Source: Brachyhypopomus gauderio
Taxonomy: Eukaryota; Chordata; Actinopteri; Gymnotiformes; Hypopomidae
Assembly (NCBI RefSeq): GCF_052324685.1
Contig: NC_135213.1
Location: forward strand, 1,491,146 to 1,555,145
Direction of reading: 5' to 3'
DNA: 64,000 nt
Below are positions 1-16,185 of this stretch, one piece after another. The position numbers and the translations under genes were made by a program. The stretch's first letter is position 1, and every line of letters begins with the position of its first letter. Below the pieces are notes generated by a model. The model was not told the origin of the DNA and made no database searches. It was given only the letters and a program-made list of their open reading frames with translations.

Positions 1-469
1 CGACGTCTGTCAGCCATAATTTCTGCTCAGCATGAATCAACTTTCATCAGTGAACAGCACTGAGGCCCACTGGTCCCTTGCCCAGCATAAATGCACCCTG
101 GTCCATGCAAGACTATAATGCCTGTACCTGGTGGTGTGGTCATCTGGTGATGTGTCATGTCATGGTCTGACATGACACTTGGGTTCCTCTCACTTCCCTT
201 AAATGTGCATGGAGTTGTGTGGCATTCATCATCTGGTTCAGCAGGGCACTGTTCACAATGAAGTCATCAGTGTAGGATGTGGTCAAAGGACGTTCACTTC
301 TGTGCCTTTCTGTGACTCTACCAGTCTCTTTGTATCTCTGTTGCAACCTGCTTATGACACTCTGTGACACTTTAAGCTAAGTGGCCACTTCCGTCTGAGA
401 ACATCCTGTTTGAAACCTCGCAATGACGAGGTACTGTAGATCAATTGTTAGGTGTAATCTGGGCCTCAT
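1..469 (-). mobile_element. Tc1/mariner transposase fragment, decayed, cut by window edge
   Basis: Read on the minus strand from the ATG at 469, this encodes the N-terminal half of a fish Tc1-type transposase: the paired-like helix-turn-helix region (SQSVISRLQQRYKETGRVTE near 370-310), then the linker, then the first catalytic aspartate block FTDES near 62-48. The frame is broken: there is an in-frame TAG at 377-379 just before the SQSV block, a TGA near 155, and another stop directly after FTDES. The remaining two catalytic acids would lie left of the window. No terminal inverted repeat is visible here. It is a dead copy; the family call rests on the conserved HTH and FTDES blocks. Confidence 0.85.
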
Positions 470-1066
470 GATGTCAAAATAGTGAACAGCATGATGAGGA
501 GGACTTTTTAAATTCCAGTGTTAATTGAACCACAAAATGTATTGGTCGATTCACCTGAATTTTGCCATTAAACTCCTTGTTAGAGAACAGCAAGTTGCAA
601 AAATCTCTGAAACATTGTACAGTTGGACATGTATTCAAAAGATTAGAGGTCATATCCTGTGACCTTACAGCTGTAGAGCAGAAGTGCAGAATGACATCAC
701 ATTTCCTATGAGAGCTCTGAGCATGCACACATAGTTTCGTTAACATTTCATGGCCACGTTCCACTCAGTTATGTAATACATTCTGAATATCCAGTCATTC
801 TCTGGCCCTCAGCACCACCCACCGCGCCACGGAGCTGAAACAGAGAGGCACCCTCACCAGCTACACCGCGTGACGGGTCCGTTACTCATTAACCTCACCA
901 GGCAGCACCCACATTCCTAGAAGCACTGCACAGGTATGAGGGTGGAGTTTAGAGTGTGGTGACACACGGCGGAATTTAGAGTGTGAGGACACAGAGGAGC
1001 TACACAGCTGTCTGTCTGCGCTCACCTGTGACACAGGTGCAGCTAGGGGGGGACAGACAGGTGCAT

Positions 1067-1100
<34 letters not shown>

Positions 1101-1217
1101 AGCTGCATGGTATGCCCTCTCTCTGTCTATGAGACCAAAACCTGTGATAGGTTTATATTTATAATCCGGTTTATAACTTTCTTATAACTCACTAATTCAC
1201 ATATAAGAAATCAACCC

Positions 1218-1249
1218 TTTTCAGTCTGTAATCACACACACACACACGC

Positions 1250-1329
<80 letters not shown>
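1218..1329. repeat. (CA)n microsatellite
   Basis: A nearly perfect CA dinucleotide run of about 110 bp with a few CG interruptions at its left end. It is one of the longest in the window and probably length-polymorphic. Confidence 0.95.
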
Positions 1330-1331
<2 letters not shown>

Positions 1332-1559
1332 TTTTGACCCAGTCTAGGTTAACCTGTAGCAGAATGAGGATGTGGAAGATGGTTTCAAATGTTTGAGCTA
1401 CAGTTGAGAGTGTGTGGGATGAACAAATAAAAATATTTCAGGAAGGAAGTGTGGAAGCTTTCTGTGCAACTGCCAGAGTGAGATCACACACACATACAAG
1501 TACTGACTTCAGGAAGGCCAAGACCTAAAACAATAAACATAAGCCCTGGCTTTCCAGAA

Positions 1560-1735
1560 GGAAACAGGTGAGTAACACAACAGGAGACTAACACTGCTGG
1601 AAAGTAACACTACATATGTGTAACACTACAGGAGACACAATGCTGGAGAGTAACAACCCAGGAGAGTAACACTGCTGGAGAGTAACACTACATAAGATAA
1701 GAGTAACACAATAGGAGAGTAAAACTACACAGCAG
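1560..1735. repeat. Degenerate minisatellite, GAGTAACAC core
   Basis: The motif GAGAGTAACACTGCTGGA and shortened variants recur about nine times with irregular spacing (17-22 bp). The copies are diverged, so the array is old or was assembled by repeated small duplications. Confidence 0.7.
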
Positions 1736-3551
1736 ATACACATCTCACCTGGAGTGGAGTTACACACAGTTATACACAGAGATTACAACAGCATATCATA
1801 TACAAAGTGTATTATATACAAAGGTCTACGTATACACAAAATATGTGCAGCACTGATCTCAGAGTCTAGAAACACAGTGGGTCTGTCCCAAAACCTGGGT
1901 CTGGCGCTTCACATCATAGTGTGTTTGCTTCCAACACATAGGCTGTCCCAATTCTTAGATAGTTTAAGTATGCTGCCTACTGAGAGACCTTAAACTAGCT
2001 GAAATCAGCATCGAATGGTTCCTCAGGTGCTAAGGTAATCCCATGATTATATGTTATTTTAATTCTCTCTGCTAGAATATTCAAGAAACATTAAACTATG
2101 TTTCTTAGCCACAGCATTTATTTCCCCTTAGGTTTTAGTTCGAGACCATTTAGCTCTTTTTTTAACTGATTTCCTCAACCAGCTCAGTTAATATGGTACA
2201 CACTCACTTATTCTCCATCACACACACATATACACATACACACTCCACCAAACTAGACCATCACTGCTCTGTTGCCCTGAATAATTTGCAGTCTAAACTT
2301 GCTACACCAGCTGACCATTTAACTGGTCTACTTTAACTGGTATACTTTAACTAGTCTAATTTAACTGCACTGACTGATCACAAGGCAAATACTGTGTCCA
2401 GGTTTCTTTGCTTTGACGAGTCTAAAAATGGCCCATGTATTCTGAAACTGGTCCAGGTCAGGAAATGCTGACATAATTATACAGTTGATTTCAGCATTTT
2501 AGAAATTCCGGTCATCCGTCAGCTAAACCCCCCCCCCCCCAAAAAAAAACACACAATACGTCACTGATACATCACTGGACCAGATTTCCCCTCTGCATGA
2601 CTTTCACTGACTTTGCCTCTGACTTTGTCATGGTGAGGCAGGCCAGGCCAGAGCTGGTCAAGTCCGGTCAGGGGCAACCGTTCACTCGCTTTCCACAGTA
2701 CTTTTCCATTGCGTAACCACATTGTTATTATGGCTATATCCCTAAGGTGCCCTCGTGGCTTCCTGCGGTCATCTATAACGAAAGACCGCCATCTGGTGGA
2801 CATCCGGGCTACTACTGCTTTGAAACTGGTCTCAATGGTCAGCACTGGTCTCAATGGTCATTACTGGTTTTCACTGGCCCTGCCCATAAGACATCTGGAC
2901 TCAGTACACCCTCACCTGCACATTCAGAACATGGATCTCCATAAAGCAGGTGGCCAACTTGCTCTACGGAGAGCGTGCCCACCCTCTGGGTCTGGCACGC
3001 AGCCCGGCCCAAACCCCTGGGCATGTGAGACTCAGCACCACCAGATGCTGTCAAAACACGCTGACGCACCATAGCTGATGTCTTTGCAGCATAAACTCAT
3101 GAAGAAGAGATGAGGAAGACCTGTATTGGAGAAACAGAGAGAACACACACGAGACGTGAGTGTGCAGCATGAGAACACATCTCCTTCAACTGGGAGCACT
3201 GGAAGGAGCACATGCTATGGGAGAGGTTGCACTCAAATGAAGAGTCCTTCCAAACCAAGAGAGATAAGAGATTAAAGCAGAGATTAACGTAGAGATTAAA
3301 GTAGAGATTAAAGGCCCCAGATCAGTGATAGTTTTCTCCCTATACAATGATATGATTGCACTATAGCAGCTCTTTGGTACAAACATATAGCGCTTTGTAT
3401 GCTGGTGATGGTCAGGTAAACATGCTAGCTTGGCAGCTAATGACATCATCAGCAGTATTTCTGTATTAATAGTATTAATAAGTATAATAATATCAGTTAA
3501 TGAATAAGGATGAGAGGACATCAATTTTGCCCATCCACAAACCGCTCATAA

Positions 3552-3640
3552 CAGTCCCACTCCAGAACAGTCCAGCTCCAGAACAGTCCAGCTCCAGAAC
3601 AGTCCAGTTCCAGAACAGTCCAGCTCCAGAACAGTCCAGC
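3552..3640. repeat. 16-bp minisatellite
   Basis: The unit CAGCTCCAGAACAGTC is repeated about five and a half times with single-base variants (CAGTTCC in one copy, CACTCC in the first). Confidence 0.85.
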
Positions 3641-4229
3641 TCAATCTCCACTTGGCAACACTTCTCACCGGCGCGTTTGTGGCCAAATCTGCTGTGTCGT
3701 GTGAGCGCGCCCTATCTGACCTACGCCCTTATTATGGTGGCTCCGGTATTTCATGTCTTGCATCCTCACAAACGTCCACACCAGCCCCATAGAGAGGGTC
3801 CCGCCCGGAAACACCGCCACACCTGGACATTTACACAGGGCAGAAAACAGGCGAGAGTGACCTGTCTCCAGTGAGACCCAACGTCACCTCCCTACCAGTT
3901 CACCCACCCTCTGTAGCAGGTGGTGCTCTTCAGATTGTATTTTCCCCCACAAGCCCTTGCAGTCTCTAAAAAGCTCAAATGACCCTTTTCTGTCTAATCA
4001 CAAGTGTTGGAATGTACAGTGCTGGGGACGAGAGTACAATGGGTGGGTGTTAGCACGTTTGTGTTTGGTTTTAATGCAGGCATGTTCTTGACTTTTGCTT
4101 CGTACATTCTGCTGTGATTTGACTCTCCAGGCCACCGTACCTTCCACTGTATCAGGAAACATTTTGGAAATGTAGACTGTAGGCTTTGTAGAGCGAAAAC
4201 CTGGTCTAGTGAAGATATGCATAAGTGCA

Positions 4230-4280
<51 letters not shown>

Positions 4281-4552
4281 TCCTCTAGTAGACATGCATA
4301 CGTGCATACATGCACGTACACACATATACACACACACATATATAATTTGCCCTAGAAGAAGGACCCTCATACTTGGACATAAGCATAGGCATAAAATTAT
4401 TTTGAATTTTATACAGAAAAACACATTTAACAGTTTTACCAGACATACACTGGCATTGCAAAAAAATGTAATCCTGAAAAAAGTCAAAATACAGCTGCCC
4501 TTAATGAAGCTATATAGAGCATCATGTGATAACACAGACACAAGATCTAAAC

Positions 4553-4872
4553 CAGGGGTCTCCAACCTTTTTGGAACTGGGAGCTACTTCTTGGATACCA
4601 GTTATTGCGGAGGGCTACCAGATGTTGAGCGGGGGGGGGGGGGGGGGTATAATTATTAAAATAATAACTGTTGTATAATTGGCGAATAATCATTTAGTGT
4701 TAGAAGGGGAGGGACAACTGTGAATTTTGATTGGACATAAATTTAAGTAGATTTCTCGATGGGACCAATTAGGTTTACAAATTTATATGTAATTCATTGG
4801 CCCTTTGGCGAGCTACTCGGAAAGGGGTGGCGAGCTACTGGTAGCTCGCGAGCGACGTGTTGGAGACCCCTG
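4553..4872. mobile_element. hAT-type MITE with 8-bp target duplication
   Basis: A 320-bp non-coding element. The left end CAGGGGTCTCCAAC and right end GTTGGAGACCCCTG are perfect inverted repeats. The 8-bp ATCTAAAC occurs immediately outside both ends (4545-4552 and 4873-4880), the target-site duplication size of hAT elements. It contains a poly-G run near 4630. There is no transposase, so it was moved in trans. Confidence 0.93.
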
Positions 4873-4952
4873 ATCTAAACAAACTAAACATCATTCAGTA
4901 TTAAACAATCAGGTGTCAGTACTGACAAGCCACTGCTTGTGTGTCCTCACGT

Positions 4953-5113
4953 CAGAGCCGGAGTGGCTAATCGGGAGATTCGTGAGGATTCCCGACGGGC
5001 CGGCTCATGTCAATCTCTAGTTTGGGCCGATTGGGAGGGAAAAATAATTTTGGGCCGGATATAAATTTGGGCATGAAACTCCCCGGCTGAAAAAGTGGCC
5101 CACTCCGGCCCTG
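4953..5113. mobile_element. Short hAT-type MITE with 8-bp target duplication
   Basis: A 161-bp element that starts CAGAGCCGGAGTGGC and ends CCCACTCCGGCCCTG, which are imperfect inverted repeats. CCTCACGT flanks it on both sides (4945-4952 and 5114-5121), an exact 8-bp duplication. It is non-coding. It lies only 80 bp from the MITE at 4553-4872 but has different ends, so it is a separate family and a separate insertion. Confidence 0.88.
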
Positions 5114-5121
5114 CCTCACGT

Positions 5122-6429
5122 CCTTCACTGGTTTTGATGACCAGATACCTGGATGGCATCTTGTCTCCTGTCTGTGGCACCCGTCCGTTTGCAGGTTTGG
5201 GTTGACGGTGGGCTGTATGGGCTCATGGCATGTTCTCACAGCCATTTTGCATTCTGCAGGACATTTCGGCTCACTCAAAGCGTGAAAAATAACAGTGCAT
5301 TTGCATAGAAGGGTCACAGTATTTGCATGTGGTGGAAAATGCAGAGAAGCCATATGCTTGGAGCGTCACACGCTGCTGTTAAAGGGCAGGCTGTCAGTCA
5401 CAACCACCAACAGTCCCGCACACCCACCATCAGTCCCGCACACTTCTTTAGACCCACAGACTATTCAGTCCAGCACATCCCATCAGACCCCTATTCCCAC
5501 CGTCAGTCCCGCACACCCACCATCAGTCCCGCGCATCCCGTCAATCCCGCACACCCATCATTAGTTCCACATGCCTCATCAGTCCCGCACTCCCCATTAG
5601 TCACAAATGCTCAATGTCAGTCCCGCAAGCCTCATCAGCTCCATCATCCAGGAAGAGCATGTAGGCCAACCTGGTGAGAAACCTCGAGAAGCTCAGCACA
5701 CCCCCATAGCTGATCCTCCAACGAGCCGAACGGATCAAGTTTCAAAGAACATGACAAACACCTGATCGTGTAAGGTTTCAAATAACACAACAATCATTGT
5801 TTTAAAGAGTGGGAATTGTATACCCTGTTTTCTGTGAACTTTATTAAGATAAGACTGAGAGGAACTCTCACAATTACAAGTAATTCCCAAACAAGGAACT
5901 CCATTATAGTGTTTTTATAGAACCTGAACAGGACATACGGGAAGACTTATGATTATAGTTTCCTGTTTCCTTAACAGGTGTTTATCTGAGATTATCTGAT
6001 GGCTCAAATAATGATGCTGCTGGAATGGAATTAGGCCCACAGATTCACTTCAAAAGAAATAAGTTCAAAACAGAAGGAAGCAGCAGTGTAAAAAAAGATG
6101 TATGGTACAAAAATAGCACATTGATCCTTAAATAAACAGAACAGCATCTGTTGTCTAGGGTCACAAGCTTGTCAGCATGTATTAAAGGCCAGTCACTGGG
6201 CTGTAATATATCACTGACCTCAGAACAGTCAGACCAGGATGCAACAGCAGCAGAGGTTCTCAGTGGTCGCAAACGTTCTGATCTCAGAAACCTTCCATTA
6301 GGTTCCAAACATTCCACTTTTCCCATTGATCCCAGAGTTCCTCGTGTTGTTCAAGTCTGGATATTGTAGAGTAACCAGAACATGCCACTGCACCCTCACC
6401 GCACCAACCCCCTCCCTCCTCAGATGACC
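5122..6429. other. Spacer and probable rnf183 3' untranslated region
   Basis: No coding exon is seen. Between 5405 and 5640 short blocks resembling CAGTCCCGCACACCCACCAT recur irregularly, a degenerate simple repeat. Minus-strand AATAAA (tttatt on plus) at 5840-5845 is a candidate poly(A) signal for rnf183, which would give a 3' UTR of roughly 600 bp. That assignment is inference. Confidence 0.45.
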
Positions 6430-7008
6430 TCACTTCCTGTTATACAGGGTGATGACGATGATGACAGTGAGGGATACCATGGCCATCATGCTGACAGCCA
6501 TGAGGAACATCTTGCATACGGGCATCTTCACCAGGCGCAGAAACAAGGCCCGTGCCCGGGTGACCAGGCTCCTCCGCTCCTCCTCCTCCTGGATGGTGTC
6601 GGCGGGTGCGCCCAGGTCCAGGCTGCGGCGGGTCTCGTCCAGGCAGGGCGGGGCGGCGCTGGGGACACGCTTCACCTGAAGCTTGGCACGGTCGCGGCTG
6701 AAGCGGATGCTATAGACATACTGCATGGGCTCGGGGAGGCAGGACAGCACGGTGGGGTCGGTGTCCAGCTTGGGCAGACCCAGCGAGGGCAGCGATGTGA
6801 ACGCCCGGCACAGCGGACACTGGACGCTGTCTGGCTGGGTGGACACGACGTTGATGCGGGCCAGACACTCCAGGCAGAAGGTGTGATGACATTGCAGCAT
6901 CTTGGGGGTGTTGAAGACATTGTTGAATGGGCTGAAGCACACAGCACACTCCAGGTCTGGGAGGGCGGGGTCAGCGGGGTTGTATGGGTCCTTCAGCTGC
7001 TCCTCCAT
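6430..7008 (-). CDS. rnf183: RING finger protein 183-like E3 ubiquitin ligase, membrane-anchored
   Basis: An intact single-exon frame of 192 residues, the same length as human RNF183. An N-terminal C3HC4 RING finger spans about residues 21-67 (CAVC, then QCHHTFCLEC, then CPLC); in this family it binds the E2 and transfers ubiquitin. A C-terminal hydrophobic helix (about 163-188, rich in M, V, I) followed by NRK is a tail anchor for internal membranes. Human RNF183 acts at the ER and endolysosomes and targets proteins for degradation. The start ATG has a purine at -3 and gives the family-length protein. RNF223 and similar small RING plus transmembrane proteins are alternatives. The adjacent wdr31, which also neighbours RNF183 in human, favours RNF183. 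Confidence 0.82.
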   Translation of the reverse strand: MEEQLKDPYNPADPALPDLECAVCFSPFNNVFNTPKMLQCHHTFCLECLARINVVSTQPDSVQCPLCRAFTSLPSLGLPKLDTDPTVLSCLPEPMQYVYSIRFSRDRAKLQVKRVPSAAPPCLDETRRSLDLGAPADTIQEEEERRSLVTRARALFLRLVKMPVCKMFLMAVSMMAMVSLTVIIVITLYNRK

Positions 7009-8389
7009 TGGGGCTGATGGGTCTTTTGGGATGATGGTGACAGCACGGTGTGCCGAGGTCAGAGGTCAGAGGGTCAGTGGCAGTGTTGGGCGTCCATGAC
7101 ACACCACCACGGGTCTACAATAATTAACAATAAAAACAATAAACAATAATTACACAAACTTCAGAAAAGACAACCTGGATGTTCAGCCGCAGTCCAAACG
7201 TGTGGTTATTGTTCTGCTGCTGATGGTTCAGGTCTGGCTTGTGCTGTATTGTGGACCTCCGGGTTGTCAGTAAACAACGTAAATTTGCATTGGAAATTGG
7301 TTTTGAAGATCAGCAACATAAGTTCATGCAAAGCAGAGGCAGGCTTATCTGCCAGCCAATCAAACGTCAGGGCACGCAGATGAACACCGCCCCCAGAATT
7401 TGGTTACAGTGACTGGAGTCTATAATTCAAACCAGAGACAGGACAGCCAGAACCAAAAAGGCTCTGTGATGGTGTTGGGATTGAGCAGTTAACACCACCC
7501 ACAGGGGGGCAGGGCTAATAGCTTGGGGGTGGTGGTAATTGGACTGGGGCTTGTAGTACTCCCTCAAATTCATACCACTCCTCCTTTAATTTACCCCATT
7601 GGCTCCAATTTACACGGACTCAAACAGCACTGGTGTTACCGATGGTTACTCAAACAAGCGGGCTGTGTTCATCCCCTACAGGTGAGTGTTGCTCCTGAAC
7701 ATGTACCTGTACCCATGCTGACGGATGCTCTGGCCACGACGGTTCAGGCCTGTGCAGACCAGCAGTGAGACCCACTGCATCTCCTCATACACCCACGTGT
7801 CCAGTTGATCTACAAGTGAAGCATGTTTGTGTAGTGTGCTCATCTGTTCTGACTGTGAAATGGTTCTTTGCATCACTTCCTCCACTCTCCACGTATGTGT
7901 CCGCGTCATGACCAGCCTGGGAACAGTTCTCCCTACCAGAGGCCATTAGGAATAACCTGCTGAACTGACCTCAGATCAGCTTTCTACCGCAGCTCTGCAT
8001 GTGCTGATCATGCAGTAGTGGTGGTTCACACAAATGAGTCCACAATGCCAAAGCCTATTTTCAAATTTCAGTGTGGTAACTGTTTGTAAGTTTTATAACA
8101 GTATGAACAGCTTTCCAACCTTGATCCAACATACCTGCTGCTAAACACAGTCAAGACAGAGCACTCAGACACAGTTATTCAGGTGGCCAACACCAGCACG
8201 CTTACTTTATGTTCATCCCTGACAAATAAATAAACATAAATGTAACATTGGGTGTGATCAAGCGTGATCATGTGTAATAGAAAGCTCCGACCTACTAAAA
8301 CAGCAACCAATCCAATGTTTCAGTAGTTGTAATAATAAATGTTTTAAACAGTTTTAATAAAAAATGTATATATATATATTTTTTTTAAA

Positions 8390-8464
<75 letters not shown>

Positions 8465-9755
8465 AATGTTTTAATGTTTTATATCTAGCCTCATGGGTGT
8501 ACTCCACTGTCAATAATCAGGTGTGTATCAGAGCGTTTCCTCAAACGCACCCCAACGCACCCCCTCACACTCACTCACCGGTTACAGGCAGCGTGCTTCA
8601 CTCTGTTCTTCAGTACCGTGATGACCACCTGTCAAAACAATCCATCACGCACCTGCAACGCCACTCCAGTGAAGTGTACAACACTACTGTATCTACACAT
8701 ACAGCCAAGGTCCTGGGGATGCTTCCATGTGTCCACACTGGAGGGAGTCTGTCCCTCGCTATGTGTGCCTACAACACGTTCTCTGCTTTGGGGAGAAAAG
8801 GAGGATTTGCATACTGAAATAACACCAGAGAGTAGTCAAATACACCTGAGAGAGAGAAAGAGATGGAGGTAGAGATGTGTGTGTATGTAGACTGCATGAA
8901 CAGACGTCTGTGTGTGTAGACTGCATGGTTGTTTTGAATAGAGTGTGTACAGTGTTTGATTCCAGGAGTTTACATTTGAAGTGCAGTTTTACATATAAAA
9001 CAGGCAATGCCAATAATCCATGTTTATGACTTTTAGGAAAACTGTCAACATCCCTAAGTTCAAAATATCACAACAGAACCTCTGAAACAAACCTAACCAA
9101 AGACACACAGTGGACTAGTTTCAAAGGAGATTTTTATAAAGGTCTGCTGTTAAGTGTGAAATCCAAATTGCAAAATGTATACAGACTGAGACACTATCCA
9201 ATATTTAAACAGGTATACAACCTGAAATTTTTTTTTTAAACAAAAATCCCCACAACTGGTTACAACTACAATAAAGAATACAGTATGTTTCATTACAATA
9301 ACACATATGTACAAAACCACTTAACAGTGAATTAGTTCAACAACTAAGGTCAGTAGTTGGGTTTAACCTGATGAAATCTGGTGAGCCAGCTAGCTGACTC
9401 CATTAGCGAGCTATTTAAGCTAACATGAGCAAGCAACAATGTTACCTGTTTAAATGTGGGAATGATTTAAATAAGACAGATACATGTAATACAACAAAAT
9501 CCTACACAACAGGTAAAAGACAAGATAGTAACAAACAACATGGATTTGTAACGGTATTTCACAGTTTTTTCCGACATTTTTTTCTAAGTATAGCAGTGGA
9601 GCTCTCAGCCAGTGAACAGCAGTGTGGGATAGCCTTCGCCGTGGACACATGCATAAGGTCCCTCAGAAGATAGCTAAGGACAGACGGTCTTCCCCTAGGG
9701 AGTGCGCACATGCTGCTTAAAAATGCTGCCTCTTAGACAGCTGCCTAAAAACATA
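7009..9755. other. Gene-free stretch upstream of rnf183
   Basis: No exon with coding character is recognised. The 5' untranslated region and promoter of rnf183 should lie in the first part of this interval, but I could not place a splice site or TATA box with confidence. It contains the (TA)n tract at 8364-8461 and otherwise unremarkable AT-rich DNA. Confidence 0.5.
8364..8461. repeat. (TA)n microsatellite
   Basis: About 95 bp of alternating AT with a short T/A interruption near 8380-8390. It is the only long TA run in the window. Confidence 0.95.
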
Positions 9756-10473
9756 CACTATTGCTTAAAGTATTCGCTCACCTTCCTTGACTCACATATA
9801 AGCTTAAGTGACATCACATTCCCGTATGACATTGGTGCACCCTTCAACTCTTGTGGGAAGACTGTCCACAAGGTTTAGGAGTGTGTTTAGGAGTGTGTTT
9901 ATGGGTTTTTTGACCATTCCTCCAGAAGGGCATTTGTGAGGTCACATAATGATGTTGGATGAGAAGGCCTGGCTCTCAGTCTCCGCTCTAATTCATCCTA
10001 AAGATGTTTTATCCGGTTGAGGTCAAGACTCTGTGCAGGCCAGTCAAGTTAATCCACACCAGACTCTGCCATCCTTGTCTTTATTGACTGCCCAACATGT
10101 CTTAGTATGCTGAAGCATTCGGAGTTCCTGTCACTGAAACTAAGAGACCAAGCACAGCTCCTGAGAAACAACCCCACACCATAATCCCCCCTCCACCAAA
10201 CTTTACACTACAATACAGCTGACAGTTGACTGTGGGAATGTTTAGGAGCGAGGAAATTTCACGACTGTGTATGTTGCACAGGTGGCATCCTATAACAGTT
10301 CCATGCTGGAATTCACTGAGCTCCTGTGAGCGACCCATTCTTTCACAAATGTTTGTAAAAAAAAGTCTGCATGCCTAGGTGCTTAATTTTATACACCTGT
10401 GGCCATGGACGTGATTGGAACACCTGATTCTGATCATTTGGATGGGTGTGCGAATATTTTTGGCAATATAGTG
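9756..10473 (-). mobile_element. Internally deleted Tc1-like transposon
   Basis: A 718-bp element. The left end CACTATTGCTTAAAGTATTC and the inverted right end (CACTATATTGCCAAAAATAT read on minus) form Tc1 terminal repeats, preceded on the left by TA. On the minus strand a transposase frame begins at 10338 with MGRSQELSEFQHGT, the typical start of this fish Tc1 family, then jumps to the GGGGIMVWGCFSGA block of the catalytic core. Most of the DDE domain between them is missing. It is therefore non-autonomous. The right TA has mutated to CA. Confidence 0.88.
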
Positions 10474-11636
10474 CATCACAGCTAGGGACTCCTACTCCTG
10501 TTACAATGACTGAAAAAGAGAACTCTGCACTCAATTAATGGATCTACCAAGTGATTTCCCAGCAAGGCCTTCTGACGTCACTCCGCTGCAGTTAGGTCAG
10601 CCATCAACATGGAGTGAACAGCAGCAGCCACCAGCCTAAACATGATGCCCGTGCTAATCTGATGGCTGACAAATCAGAAACACCGGAGTGAGACACAGGA
10701 GTGAGACACAGGAGTGAGAGCACTGTGCTTCGTGCTACAGTGTAAGCTTAAGACTTTGAAAGGTTTTTGACTGGTTTTCCAGTGTAGCTTTCGCTTCCTC
10801 AAACACTTCCAACATGGATCAGTGTGAGTCCGCATTTACCAAGCAGCTTTACTTCTGTTAGGTTTGTGGTGTGTGTGTGTCTTCCCTGTTTGGGTTATTA
10901 GTTACAGGTGGTCAGTATGCAAAGCGGAACCACGAATCATGCAAAATAAACAGGGTGCGGGGAGGAGCACAGGCCTCTCCCTGGAGCCACACTCAGAGGG
11001 GCATCCCCACCGTGACCCCTCCCCCTCCCAGTCAGATGGGCACGCCCATCCTGACTCCTCCCCCTCTGTTGGAGGTGCTCTTTGACGTTCATGTAACGGG
11101 TGGAAGCCGTTCCAGTTCTGCTTTCACTAAATTCAAAGTCTGTGATTGGCTGGTTGTAAAACACTGTGACAGTTGTGACTACCTGCTGAGACTGACCACA
11201 CCAATCAAAATGGCCACGGCTAAAGAATTGGATAAAATCACTATTGAAGTCATTCATTGGAAATAATGAGAGTCATGAGGTTATAGAGTGGGTCAATGGG
11301 GCGGGGTCACTGGAGCAGGCGGGGTCACTGTAGCAGGCGGGGTCACTGTAGCAGAATATACAGTACTACGGCCATTCTGCATCCTTCAAAACATCTCACA
11401 GAGGAACTCTCCTTTTGAAGATGAACCTGCCCCTCAGTGCAAATAACTGTACCAGACGTCCATGCTCCCCGAGTGTGTGATGGACAGATGGACAGGGAGT
11501 GTGTGTCCTGAGTGAGAGGTTGTCCCCTCCACACACACACCCTCCAGCAGGGTCTCTGTCTCCAGGCAGTCAACTAGCTCTCGCTGTTAGCGTTAGCCTT
11601 GGCTAGGCGTGGTTGTGCGCACATGCGGGCGTTGGG
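10474..11636. other. Spacer with probable wdr31 3' untranslated region
   Basis: No coding exon is seen. At 11281-11351 the block GGTCACTGTAGCAGGCGG recurs three times. Sequence immediately left of the wdr31 stop codon is presumably its 3' UTR, but I found no clear minus-strand AATAAA, so the transcript end is unknown. Confidence 0.4.
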
Positions 11637-15158
<3,522 letters not shown>

Positions 15159-15161
15159 GTT

Positions 15162-15226
15162 GGGGTCACACAGCAGGCCAGCAGCACAGGGTCACACAGC
15201 AGGCCAGCAGCACAGGGTCACACAGC
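15162..15226. repeat. 26-bp repeat directly upstream of the wdr31 start codon
   Basis: The unit GGTCACACAGCAGGCCAGCA plus GCACAG occurs two and a half times, beginning four bases upstream of the wdr31 ATG (15158-15156, minus). It would lie in the 5' UTR or at the acceptor of the first coding exon. Confidence 0.8.
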
Positions 15227-15669
15227 CAACCCCCCAGGCTTCCCTCATGCTTGCCCCCAGTTTGATCTCATGCCCCTTTCACATTTAAACATAAACACAC
15301 AGACTCACATACAATGCTTCAGTGTTCACAATATTCATCAACAGTTATCAACAGCCGGTATTCATTTCAATATTTAAAACCAACTGTAAACACAGTGTAG
15401 GATATGAACAGTACTAACGCCTATGCGAGCGTGTTATCGGCTCTCGTCGGTTTTGAAAACTCAGTTGCTGCTGCGGCAGTGACCACTGGCACAGAAACGC
15501 CACTACTGAGCACGCCACGATGCATTTCAGACACATTTTCTGATCTGCTTTGCGAGAACATGGGAGAAGGTAGTGGGTGAATCCAATTACTCCAGCTGCA
15601 TCAGCGCCTTATCGCATTAGGGCAGCCCGTCACCAACATGTCACCTCAGACACACTTCGCTCTGAGCAG

Positions 15670-16010
15670 GATTAAGGCTCAATCCAAAATGACATACTTA
15701 AGAGGTACGCACTAGATTTCAATGTAGTACATTCTTTCAATAGGTGAACGGGCAGTTTTCATAACCTCGGACATACTACATCTGCCATTTTACCATTTAG
15801 CCATGATGTCACAGGATCAGGGTTAAATGCACCAGCTGAATCATGGAACAGGACATAGTATGCTGCAATCACATACTTCAAAATACCTCCAGATTCAGTA
15901 AGCCATCCGGGTACTTTTCGCTTACTGTTTAATGCATACTACGTACTCTGACACACTACCGTTTATTACATACTGCTTTGGCCTACTGTACAGGAGGGAA
16001 GTATGGCATC
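15670..16010. repeat. Probable dispersed repeat
   Basis: The stretch has blocks such as GTACGCACTAGATTTCAATG, CGGACATACTACATCTGCC and ATGCATACTACGTACT that resemble a common short interspersed DNA element of teleost genomes. I could not define ends or a target-site duplication, so the class is open. Confidence 0.35.
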
Positions 16011-16185
16011 TCGGACGGAGACTCAGCTTCCCGAAGCGAGATGCCCGTGTTTGCGCTGTGCATTTTCTGTAATAATCGTGTCGATCAAGTTTATAACGCG
16101 TGCCGTTACTAGGCTGGCGCGAGACCCTGGACGAGCTAGCTCACTAGCTAACTAGCCAACTCGCTCTCACGAAAATTAAACTTAC

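Larger units (their letters stand above)
470..4552. other. Gene-free repeat-rich stretch
   Basis: I see no exon with coding character in these 4 kb. It holds (CA)n tracts near 1070-1095, 1218-1329 and 4240-4278, a degenerate minisatellite at 1560-1735 and a 16-bp minisatellite at 3552-3640. The short open frames in it are low-complexity or lack recognisable domains. It could include distal 3' sequence or regulatory DNA of a gene to the left, but nothing in the sequence shows this. Confidence 0.6.

Noticed and set aside
2561-3074. Overlapping open frames of 65-121 codons on both strands
   Set aside because: No domain, no splice context and no similarity that I recognise; probably chance in a GC-richer patch.
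4225-4659. Open frames rich in Thr-His, Cys-Val or Leu-Ser here and in many places on both strands
   Set aside because: They are translations of (CA)n, (TG)n or (GA)n microsatellites, which never contain stops; no flanking domain supports them.
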